DNA of 64,000 nt, taken from the NCBI GenBank assembly GCA_964016885.1, contig OZ024742.1, positions 511,236 through 575,235 of the forward strand, given 5' to 3'. Made by a program: the position numbers and the translations under genes. The stretch's first letter is position 1; each line of letters starts with the position of its first letter. The stretch comes from Eledone cirrhosa. Taxonomy: Eukaryota > Mollusca > Cephalopoda > Octopoda > Eledonidae. Positions 49,306-59,310 of the stretch are shown here, piece after piece. Under the pieces are notes generated by a model. It worked only from the letters and a program-made list of their open reading frames with translations. It had not been told where the DNA came from and ran no database searches.

Positions 49306-52300
49306 CTACAGGCTGATATAGAGAGAAGACCCATTCACTCTGGCCATTCTCCCTACTTTCACCCACCTTTCATAAAACTTGCTGGGGTAGAGCACCTCTC
49401 TCTCCATTCTGATCCTTCTTTTAAAATGGTATTTGAAAAAGGGGACCAGTTGTTGGCCGGAGAGAAAGGTGTCTGACCTCAGCCCTTTCAGCCTCGTCCA
49501 CCGTACAACTTCTTTAGCCATGGCTATCACACAGAGAAAAACCGCCTCTCCTTCGTTTTTGAAAGGGGGAGGCGGTTTGATCGTGACAATGGACTCGGTG
49601 GTCAACCGGATTGGTCCCACCCTCGACAGTAGTCGTTCCACATAGCCCCACAGGTCAGCAATGCCTGGGCAGTGTACGAATGCGTGCGCAACGGTTTCGT
49701 CATCATGCACGCATCTCGGACAGATCTTATTCAAAGGATCCCTACCCAGGCTCCCATGCCTGTGGAGCTTGTCTCGAACGGGTAGAGCCCCTCGGTAGCA
49801 CTGCCAAGCCAGGGACTTTTGGAAGTTGTCCATCGGTCCAGGGCCAAACGTCCTACCGAACAGACTGGCCAGTTCATCTTCCTCCATGCCTAGAGCTTCT
49901 CCGAGAGCATCGTCGCACCTGCTGTGTACCAACTCTCTATAGAATGTCGAGGTGGAGTCTCCAGTGATTGCCGGGTCCGCTTTCCAGAGGGCCGTGAGCG
50001 CCTGGGCACATTCAATGTGCCAGTCGCCCACTTTTCTCGGTCTTTGCTTGACCAGGATTGCAGCTCAGTGAGCGAGACGAGTCTGGGAAAGGCTCGCCTC
50101 ACAAACGGGGCCCACACCGGTTGACCGGTGAGGAATACCGGGAGGTGCCGTAGACTTAATGCGTGTTTACGCATCTGTAGCCACGGCATCCCCAGCCCTC
50201 CTTTCGAAGGGTGTTGACAGCAGATGGATCTCCTCACCAAAGGGGTCCGCTTGTTCCAAAGAAATCGAAACAGCGCGCACTCCATTTTGGCGAGTCTTTT
50301 CACTGGGCAAGGCACGACGGTCAAGCGGTAGTAGATGACGGATGCTATATAAGTATTCGCCACCTCCGCTCGACCCTTCAGGGATAGTTTGCACTGGGCC
50401 CACTTCTGGGTGAGTGCAAACACCCTGGCCGTTACCTCGTTCCAGTTTTTCTCCACCTGGAGGTCTGGTCCGAACCAGACCCCAAGCAGCTTCACCGGGC
50501 GCTCCGTCCAGCGTCCGACGACGTCATTGGAGGGCATCGGTTTGCCTCTCCATGTTCCGAGTTGCAAACCGACGGACTTGTCCCGGTTCAGCTTGGCTCC
50601 TGTAAACCTTTCATATTCCTCCAGTAAGGTGCCGATCTCACCGATTTGCGAGGTTTTCGACACCATTACTGTCACGTCATTGGCGTAGGCCGACGCCGCT
50701 TTCTGCAATCCCGGTTCCAAAGGGATGCCCTGCAACCGCTCCAACTTCCGCAGTAGTGGCTCAAGAGCCAGCACATACAGAAGGGAGGAGAGAGGGCTTC
50801 CCTGTCGGATGGATCGCATGATTTGGAACGGTTCCGAGAGGTGGCCATTCACCTTGACCCTTGAGCAGACGTTGCTGCTGTGCATCGCAGCAATCCAACC
50901 CCTGAAAACGGGTCCGAAGCCTGCCGCCGCGAGCACCACATCCAGGTAACGATGGTCAACCCTATTGAAAGCTTTAGATTGATCCAAGTTGATCAGGGCC
51001 CCACCAAATCCGGGTTCATTCCCTACCCTCTCTATGATGTATCGCATAAGGTGGAGATTGTCGTGAATGGACCTGGACGGGATTGCGCATGTCTGCGCTT
51101 CTCCCACCAGGTTTCCGACGACAAGTGCCAACCTCTTCGCTAACACCTTGGCCAAAATCTTTAACTCTGTATTTAGCAGAGTTATGGGCCTGAAGTTACT
51201 TATGTCATCCCCCTTGTTCTCATCCTTCCTCACCAGCGTAACTACGCCCTTGGTCACAGAACTGGGAATTCTCCCATTCTGCTGCCAGTTGCAGTAGACC
51301 GCTTCGAGGATATCGGAGAACAAGTCCGGCATCGCTACATATAGCTCGTATGGTAGACCATCGAGACCCGGGGATTTGCGTTTGCCGCATTGGCTCAGCG
51401 CCGCCCCTATCTCAGCAGCTGAAATCGTCCTTTCGCAGGACTTCGCCTCCGCGTCCGAGAGGCGCGGCAGACCGTCGAGGTATGGATTGAAATCCACAGT
51501 CTCACCCGGCGCACCGCCCCTCTCGAACAGTCGTGCAAAGTGCCGCTGAAAGGCCGCACACATCTGCCCAGGTTCAAGGATCACACTCCCATCCTGGTCC
51601 TTCAAAGACCGAATTGTGGACTTGTTCCCACTTTTTGCCTCTGTCACTCGGGCCCAGCTAACAGCTTTGGCTCCCTCATTACCCAGAGCACGTATTTTAC
51701 TCCTGACAACGCAGCCTTCATGCTTCACCTCAAAGAACTGGTCTAAGGCCATTCTTGATGCCAGCACGCCGGCTACATTGCCACTCCTAATCGCCTCTTC
51801 TACTCTATCTACTAATTCCCTTTCCGTCTTGTTCCTATCCCTTGCTAATTCCTGACTAAAACCTATCGATTCTATTCTAATTGCTCTCTTAAGAGAGCTC
51901 CACCACCTGTTGTTGACAATTGCCCCTGTCAAACTCTGCTTAACTAACGTGCTAATCCGTTTACTGTAAGCTTTCTTGTCGGTAAGGACAAGTTCAGCTT
52001 CCAGTAACCGGGTCCCTGTCTATGGGTTCTATCAAGGTTGGCTATTCAGGTCACTAACTTGTGATCCGAATAGTCAACCATGAACATTTTTGGACAGCTA
52101 AATGTGTCCCTATCCTTCTCTCTAACTAGGACCCTATCTAGGTACGACCTAGATGTTCCGCTGCGATTGGTCCACATCCATAGTGGTACAGTCGGAAAAT
52201 CTAGTCGATATCTATCGGCCAGGTCAAATCGGCCGATTAACCTTTTGAGGCTTTTACACCCCCCTCTATTGGCACATGCCCCTACATAGTCCCAACGTGC

Positions 52301-52739
52301 ATCCAGGATACCATTCCAGTCCCCCACTAAAAGCAAGGAGCGGGACGTTCCCAGAAAAGTTTCCAGACGTTGGAAGTATTCCGGCCGCGCTGCCCAAAAA
52401 GGGGCGTACACAGCAATTAGTCTAAGGGCTCCACTTTCACTACTGCCGACGTCTAAAACCAACAGTCGACCCTCCAGGTCCAGGTGCACCTTCTGTATGG
52501 CGAGGCCCAGGTGTTTTCGCAGCAGAACGACAACTCCACCCCCACCCCCCGGTTGACAGAGATGCGAAGATCTCAAAGTCGTCGAAGAGGGGCGCCAGTT
52601 GGTGCTCGCTGCTGATCCTGGACTCGCAAATAGCCATTACATCCATTCTATGCGACCTGAGATCGTTTAAAAGTTTGCCTTGTTTCCAAGACAGTCCCAG
52701 GCCGCGTACATTCAGACACCCAACTCTTATATCAGCCAT
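49306..52739 (-). pseudogene. LINE ORF2 (endonuclease-reverse transcriptase), broken
   Basis: The ATG at 52739 opens MADIRVGCLNVRGLG, an apurinic-type endonuclease N-terminus. A one-base shift in a G-rich run near 52550 moves the frame to 52576-52046, which carries GDWNGILD and the YSDHKLV endonuclease end. A TGA (52046-52048) and a shift near 51980 follow. The reverse transcriptase reads on at 51932-49890: FRPITLLN, LDQSKAFNRVDH, SIRQGSPLS and AYANDV. The usual YADD is YAND (codon 50679-50681), which removes a catalytic Asp. A shift near 50030 leads to the C-terminal part (50031-49306) with the knuckle CPRCVHDDETVAHAFVHC (C-x2-C-x8-H-x4-C). In family members this enzyme nicks target DNA and copies the element RNA. 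This copy cannot make the product. Confidence 0.85.
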
Positions 52740-52744
52740 GTTGG

Positions 52745-54480
52745 TTAAAAGAGGAAGGACCTACCTGTTCGGCTCCTGAGGAGCAGGTTGCACAATATCC
52801 ATGGGCGTATTGGAGGGGTTGTTTGGTGGGGTGTTGTTCTGTGGTGGAGTGCAGGTGTTTGGTGAGGTGTGGGGGGGAAACGTTTCAAGAGGACGCGGTT
52901 ATAGGGTCGAGTACATGTTTTCCCCACGTCCTCAGGAAAGTTCTCTCTTAGTTTTGCATAGGTGTCCATTGGGAGTCTTATCATTTTTAAATGCGGTTTG
53001 TTGGCCGCGCTTGCAAAGAATTGCCCTTCAGTTTCCACCGAAGGGTCTTTGTGTATTGTTTTTACTAGTTCTTTGTTATTTGTGTTAATGTATGTATACT
53101 GTTTTATTTGTGTCGTGTTTGTTTGTTGTTCTTGTGTGTGCTTACGTTTTGTTGTATGTGTTATGTTTTGGGGTGGGGCGGATTTTGTTTGTTCTGTTTG
53201 TTTTGTTTTTGTTGGTGGTTGTGTGTTTGTTTCGTTTATGTTCGAGTGGTGCTTTCTTTTTTTCCTTTTTACAGGTTGGAAGGGTCCCCCCCTCTTCGTC
53301 ACTAGGTGCCGTTTCAGCTGGGTCCTCGTCCGTGCTGTCGGGTAGTGGTGTATTTTGAGGTTTTGTTGTGTTTGTGTGTTTTTGGAGTTGTTTTGGGTGG
53401 GGCCGTGTCTTGTGTTATTTTTCCGTGTTGTTTTTGTTGTTGTGGTGGTGGAGGTGGTGGTGGTGGCGGTGGTGGTGGTGTGTAGGCAAAAGAGCCTCTT
53501 TTTTTGTCAATTGAGGACAGGCAGCCCTTAGATGACCCCTGCTTGAACAGTAGTAACATATGGGCCTCCTACCCTCGGCTGAAATGTATATAAATGTTTC
53601 TCCATCGAGGGACACCCTCTGTGGTATTCTAGCTATTCGTTCTGGTCTCATTTGGACCAGAACCTCCACGCTCAAACCGCCGAAAACGTCTGTTGTGACT
53701 TCTCCTACTGAGAGGATTCCGTCCTCGTCTTCTAAAAATCCTGTTAGTACCCAGGAAATGCATGCATTTGCCCGGATTCCGGAGACCCTTATTTTCTGCG
53801 TTCTTTTCCCTAAATATGTGGGGAAAAATGTGTGTAGCTTGGAAACAATTGGCGCCACAGAGTATTTCCTGGCCGTCAATTGATCCTTCATTAGCACCGT
53901 TATATTCCCATAGAGTGGCCCTTTTTGTATGAACGATATATCACTCCACACATTTTTTAGGACCAGCTCAATTTCTTTTTGGGATAATTGAGCTGGTTTC
54001 CTTGTTATGTTGGAAATTGTTCTGAAAGATATCGTTCTTAGTGTCGTGTCTCTTTTGATTTCTTGTGGGGAGGTGATTGTGAAGTCTCCTCCTTCTTTGA
54101 AAGTTACATACTGTTTTGCTTCCTTCATCTTTTCTCTCAGAGTTGTAATGTCCAGTTGCTTGCAGGTCTGTGTTTTCCGGACCGCCTGTGCAAAGGAGGC
54201 ACCAGTAGTGGGTTCGCTTTGTTTGGTGCTATCGTTATTTTTTCCTTGGTTGGTGTTAGGACTATTGCTGTTATTGTCATTGTTGTTTTTGTCTGCGTTT
54301 ATGTGACTTTCTGAGTTTTCACCCAATTTTTACAAATTTTTCTTTTAATTCCGTGTTCCATGTTTCTTTTGCAGAAGTGAGGAGGGAAGACTTAGAGCCT
54401 TGTGCTTCTAGCTTCTCTGTATCACCTTTCTTAGGGGGCGTGGCTTTCTCGTTAAGATGAGATGTGAAAATTCCGTCCAT
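52745..54480 (-). pseudogene. LINE ORF1 (gag-like, nucleic-acid binding), frameshifted
   Basis: This is the RNA-binding ORF1 of the minus-strand LINE. The likely ATG is at 54480 (MDGIFTSHLNEKA). That frame stops at 54319, and the gag-like reading continues one frame over from 54326, so a single-base shift is likely near 54325. The 53415-54326 part has an Asn-rich N-terminus, then GASFAQAV, a conserved core and a retroviral-type knuckle CYYCSSRGHLRAAC (C-x2-C-x4-H-x4-C). It ends in a His/Asn-rich run made by CAC repeats (stop at 53415). A third frame, 52745-53302, carries a Lys/Thr/Pro-rich basic region (KRKKRKHH) that probably belonged to the same ORF before another frameshift in the low-complexity stretch at 53300-53500. 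The TAA at 52745-52747 lies five bases before the ORF2 ATG. Confidence 0.7.
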
Positions 54481-54518
54481 TTCTATTAGTTTGCCATAAT
54501 AAATTTTTAACTGGAAAA

Positions 54519-54539
54519 TTCGCCCCAAAACGGGGCGAA
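54519..54539 (-). promoter_or_regulatory. 5'-UTR hairpin of the LINE
   Basis: ttcgcccc and ggggcgaa form a perfect 8-bp stem around a five-base loop, 39 bases upstream of the ORF1 ATG on the minus strand. It may influence translation or packaging of the element RNA. That is inferred from position only. Confidence 0.5.
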
Positions 54540-54690
54540 AATAAATAAACTCAAAGCTTGACGACCAAGGCAAGGGGTTAACGTATATTACAGTATAAAA
54601 AAATTAATCAAAACTCACTTTTGAGTAAGTAAATCCAACTCGGGAGCCGAGCTTGTTCACACACGTCAACACACGTCTCTCGTATACGAG

Positions 54691-56850
54691 ATGTTATGTG
54701 AGATATTATGTGAGGTAAAGCCTTTACTGTGAAAATAGTATATATAGAGTAATGTAAATGTTATGTGAGATATGTGAGGTAAAGCCTTTACTGTGAAAAT
54801 ACAATAGTATATATAGAGTAATGTAATGTTATATGAGATAGTATGTGAGTTAAAGCCTTTACTGTGAAAATACAATAGTATATATAGAGTAATGTAAATG
54901 TTATGCGAGATATTATGTGAGGTAAAGCCTTTACAGTGAAAATATAATAGTATATATAGAGTAATGTAAATGTTATGTGATATATTATGTGAGGTTAAGC
55001 CTTTACAGTGAAAATATAATAGTATATATAGAGTAATGTAAATGTTATGTGAGATATTATGTGAGGTAAAGCCTTTACTGTGAAAATAGTATATATAGAG
55101 TAATGTAAATGTTATGTGAGATATTATGTGAGGTAAAGACTTTACTGTGAAAATACAATAGTATATATAGAGTAATGTAATTGTTATGTGAGATATTATG
55201 TCAGGTAAAGCCTTTACAGTGACAATATAATAGTATATATAGAGTAATGTAAATGTTATGCGAGATATTTTGTGAGGTAAAGCCTTGACTGTGAAAATAG
55301 TATATATAGAGTAATGTAAATGTTATGTGAGATATTATGTGAGGTAAAGTCTTTACTATGAAAATACAATAGTATATATAGAGTAATGTAAATGTTATGT
55401 GAGATATTATGTGAGGTAAAGCCTTTACTGTGAAAATAGTATATATAGAGTAATGTAAATGTTATGTGAGATATTATGTGAGGTAAAGCCTTTACTGTGA
55501 AAATACAATAGTATATATAGAGTAATGTAAATGTTATGCGAGATATTATGTGAGGTAAAGCCTTGACTGTGAAAATAGTATATATAGAGTAATGTAAATG
55601 TTATGTGAGATATTATGTGAGGTAAAGCCTTTACTGTGAAAATACAATAGTATATATAGAGTAATGTAAATGTTATGCGAGATATTATGTGAGGTAAAGC
55701 CTTTACAGTGAAAATACAATAGTATATATAGAGTAATGTAAATGTTATGTGAGATATTATGTGAGGTAAAGTCTTTACTGTGAAAATACAATAGTATATA
55801 TAGAGTAATGTAAATGTTATGTGAGATATTATGTGAGGTAAAGCCTTGACTGAAAATACAATAGTATATATAGAGTAATGTAAATGTTATGCAAGATATT
55901 ATGTGAGGTAAAGCCTTTACTGTGAAAATACAATAGTAATGTAAATGTTATGTGAGATATTATGTGAGGTAAAGACTTTACTGTGAAAATACAATAGTAT
56001 ATATAGAATAATGTAAATGTTATGTGAGATATTATGTGAGGTTAAGCCTTTACAGTGAAAATATAATAGTATATATAGAGTAATGTAAATGTTATGTGAG
56101 ATATTATGTGAGGTAAAGCCTTTACTGTGAAAATAGTATATATAGAGTAATGTAAATGTTATGTGAGATATTATGTGAGGTAAAGCCTTTACAGTGAAAA
56201 TATAATAGTATATATAGAATAATGTAAATGTTATGTGAGATATTATGTGAGGTTAAGCCTTTACAGTGAAAATATAATAGTATATATAGAGTAATGTAAA
56301 TGTTATGTGAGATATTATGTGAGGTAAAGCCTTTACTGTGAAAATAGTATATATAGAGTAATGTAAATGTTATGCGAGATATTATGTGAAAGGTAAAGCC
56401 TTTACTGTGAAAATACAATAGTATATATAGAGTAATGTAAATGTTATGTGAGATATTATGTGAGGTAAAGCCTTTACTGTGAAAATAGTATATATAGAGT
56501 AATGTAAATGTTATGTGAGATATTATGTGAGGTAAAGCCTTTACAGTGAAAATATAATAGTATATATAGAGTAATGTAAATGTTATGTGAGATATTATGT
56601 GAGGTAAAGCCTTTACTGTGAAAATAGTATATATAGAGTAATGTAAATGTTATGTGAGATATTATGTGAGGTAAAGCCTTTACTGTGAAAATAGTATATA
56701 TAGAGTAATGTAAATGTTATGTGAGATATTATGTGAGGTAAAGCCTTTACTGTGAAAATAGTATATATAGAGTAATGTAAATGTTATGTGAGATATTATG
56801 TGAGGTAAAGCCTTTACTGTGAAAATAGTATATATAGAGTAATGTAAATG
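54691..56850. repeat. 72/67-bp satellite, right block
   Basis: Continuation of 48443-49077. Two length classes are mixed here: the 72-base unit (gaaaatacaatagtat) and a 67-base unit lacking five bases (gaaaatagtat). Point variants include atgcgagat, ggttaagcc and tttacagtg. The last four copies (56600-56850) are all the short class and nearly identical. Open frames on the minus strand are repeat translation. Confidence 0.9.
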
Positions 56851-56978
56851 AAATGGGGAGCGAGATGGGGGAAAGCGAGAGGGGGGAGAGCGAGAGGGAG
56901 AGTGGGGGATAGGGAGACAGTGGGGAGGGGGTAGGGTAGGGGAGAGGGGGAGGGGGAGAGAGGGAGGGGGAGAGACAT
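56851..56978. repeat. GA-rich tract
   Basis: gagagggggagag and similar words, almost pyrimidine-free on the plus strand. Confidence 0.8.
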
Positions 56979-57269
56979 AAATTGTTTTATTTCCTTTTAA
57001 AGATAAAACTAATAAAGTAGGCAGGAACTGAAGATAAAACACTTCAAAAGCTAGTTTACAGATGAACTACAACACCACCAACACCAAATACAAAACCACC
57101 AACACTTCCAACTCCAACACCACCAATATCAACAGTACCATCAAATGTTCTGCTGTGGAACTAATTCATTTGTTAAACCAAAATATATTCCATCAACCAA
57201 CAAATATCTCTTCTTTGTTTCAATGAATTTAATAAAGAAACAACAAACCCCAGCCATTTGCTATCCGAG
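56979..57269. other. Non-coding DNA with a small ACC repeat
   Basis: 57068-57145 carries caccaccaacacc and related words. Nothing else was recognised. Confidence 0.45.
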
Positions 57270-57316
57270 GTTTACAGATACATACATACACATATATATA
57301 TACATACACACACACT

Positions 57317-57360
<44 letters not shown>

Positions 57361-57494
57361 TGCACACATAGATACACATACACGCAGACATACACACATA
57401 TATACACACATATATATACATAGATACATACATGCACACATACATACATACATACATACATACATACATACATACATACATACATACATACATA
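57270..57494. repeat. CA/ATAC microsatellite
   Basis: (CA)n with gatacata interruptions leads into a pure (CATA)n run at 57438-57493 that abuts the LINE fragment. Confidence 0.9.
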
Positions 57495-59186
57495 GAGCAG
57501 GTTAAGACTGATAGGATACATTACCAGAAGGGCATCTTTCAGGGTGATAGCTTGTCAGTACTACTCTTCGTTCTCTCACTGAATCCACTATCTTACCTAC
57601 TCAGGAAACAAGGTGGACAAAGAAGTGGGCCCAGAAGTATCTCCCATCTTTTCTTTGTTGATGACCTGAAGTTGTATGGGCCAAATATCAATGACATCAA
57701 GAAACAATTGGACCTCATTACACAATTTTCAACCGACATCAAAATGAAATTTGGTGAGTCCAAGTGTGCATATTTGGCAGTAAAACGTGGAAGAGCTGTG
57801 CCCTCCTCTAGAAATCTAGATATGAACGGCCTGACAATACAACCTCTGCAGTCAGGTGACAACTACAGATATCTTGGACAGGATGAGAATGTCAGATATG
57901 ATGGACCCATAAATAAGGAGAGAACCAGAACTGAATACCTCAGAAGAGTAAAAAAAATATGGTCATCAGAACTGTCAGCATACAACAAATACATTGCCCA
58001 CAATACCTATGCTGTGCCAATTATAACGCCAACATTTGGCCTACTGAACTGGTCATTGCAAGAACTAAGTGAGATGGATGTTAGAACTCGTAAACTTCTC
58101 AGTGTTACTGGGAACTTTAACATCAATGGTGATGTGGATAGGCTATACTTCTCACGCAAGGAAGGTGGCCGGGGTCTAAAATCAATATTAACAACATATG
58201 AGACCCGGATAGTAACACTGAAGCAACACCTTCAACAGAGGAAAAAGGTTGGCGACCATCTTGCTCAGGTTTATGAGCATGAAAAAAGAAATATCATTAG
58301 AATAGCGACTGATCTGGAGGAGAGATATGGAATAAAGCCTGATATAAATCTCTCACCCAGAGAAATCGGAAGATCCTATTCAATGTTCAAACAAGAAAAA
58401 AAAATTGACCAATTTACAGAGAAAGTTGTGCATGGATACTTGAGGCGTAAAACACAGACCATAGAGGGGATAAACCACTCAAAAAGCCTGGCATGGAGTT
58501 ACGACAAGTTTATGACATCACACCTTGAGGGATATCTCTATGCAATACAGGAACAAGAACTCCCTACCAAATATCTGCTGCACAAAAGAGGAGGGCCAGC
58601 AGCTGACAATAAATGTAGGCTATGTAAAACAAAGATCGAGGATGTAAGCCACATTGTTGCCAGCTGCGAAAGAATGTCATCTCGCTACTACCTCCCCATG
58701 AGACACGATGGGATAGCTAGAACTATCTGGAACGCACTTCGGAAAACAAAATTAACAACAAACGAGGAAGAATATATTGAGACAGATGGCACTAAGGAAT
58801 ACTGGTGGAACCTGAAAATAAAAACTGCCACCAAATTAAAGCACAACCGGCCTGATATTGTAGTTTGGGACCACACATTGAAAACGTGTTCTGTTGTGGA
58901 GATCAGCTGCCCACTTGATGTAAACGTTGTCAGAAAAATACAGGAGAAGGAGGACATCTACGGACCATTGATGAGGAGCTTACAAATCCAGTATCCAAGA
59001 TACACCTTTAGCTTCATACCCATCATTATTGGTGCTACGGGTTATATACCAACCCGCTTGGACCAAAGTATGACCGAACTTGGATTTGCGGACAAAAAGC
59101 GCAGCTCCCTAATTCATAGTCTACAAATGGCTGCGATAGCTGGCACCTTCAAAATATGCAAAACATTCTTGCGATTCAAGGGATGA
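57495..59186 (+). pseudogene. RT (C-terminal half) with CCHC knuckle and restriction-like endonuclease
   Basis: One open frame of about 560 codons without its own start; the upstream HTYIHT codons are microsatellite. It begins in the RT at GIFQGDSLS (block B, 57531), then FVDDLKLYG (block C, 57654; the usual A before DD is V). The thumb and linker follow, then CRLCKTKIEDVSHIVASC (C-x2-C-x8-H-x4-C, about 58614-58667) and RPDIVVWD ... VVEISCP (about 58848-58910). The PD ... E arrangement is that of the restriction-like endonuclease of R2/R4/Dong-type elements, which nicks the target before reverse transcription. Blocks 0 to A, including the first catalytic Asp, are missing. The fragment cannot act alone, although the remaining frame is intact, which suggests a fairly young insertion. 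Confidence 0.8.
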
Positions 59187-59265
59187 CAATTTCTTTTCTT
59201 TTACAACCTTGCCACCAGGAAGGTGGCCGGTCAAAAAAATATACTCGAAATTAAGAGAAAGAGAA
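57495..59265 (+). mobile_element. RLE-type (R2/R4-like) LINE, 5'-truncated
   Basis: The element body starts directly after (CATA)n at 57495 and ends near 59265 (aattaagagaaagagaaaa), where (CATA)n begins again. It therefore looks inserted into, or tailed by, the same microsatellite on both sides. The 3' UTR is short (about 80 bases, with gccaccaggaaggtggccgg, which can fold as ccacc/ggtgg). RT motifs before block B are absent. Confidence 0.75.
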
Positions 59266-59310
59266 AACATACATACATACATACATACATACACACATAC
59301 ATACATACAC
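59266..59310. repeat. CATA microsatellite between two LINEs
   Basis: (CATA)n with one acacac interruption separates the RLE-type and the RTE-like LINE. Confidence 0.85.

Larger units (their letters stand above)
49078..54690 (-). mobile_element. Tx1/L1-like LINE, near full length, minus strand
   Basis: The 5.6-kb element has its 5' end at about 54690 and its 3' end at 49078. Order on the minus strand: 5' UTR with a hairpin, ORF1 with a CCHC knuckle, ORF2 with apurinic endonuclease, reverse transcriptase and a C-terminal CCHC, then a 3' UTR with aataaa close to the end (ggcaaataaagaaacc). It lies inside a 72-bp satellite unit: satellite stops after tagagt and resumes at atgttatgtgag. About seven target bases are missing, and there is no clear target-site duplication. 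Several frameshifts, a stop and a mutated catalytic motif make it inactive. The clade assignment rests on motif style (RPITLLN, LDQ-KAF, RQG-PLS) recalled from Tx1 elements; another EN-type clade is possible. Confidence 0.85.

Noticed and set aside
49611..52289. Several plus-strand open frames across the Tx1-like LINE
   Set aside because: They are antisense shadows of ORF2, without recognisable domains.
52801..53358. Hydrophobic Val/Leu/Phe-rich plus-strand frames resembling membrane proteins
   Set aside because: They are antisense to the Lys/Thr/Asn-rich ORF1 region; their hydrophobicity follows from composition.
57432..57494. HTYIHT start of the RLE-type LINE protein
   Set aside because: These codons are CATA microsatellite; the real protein is truncated and begins at 57495.
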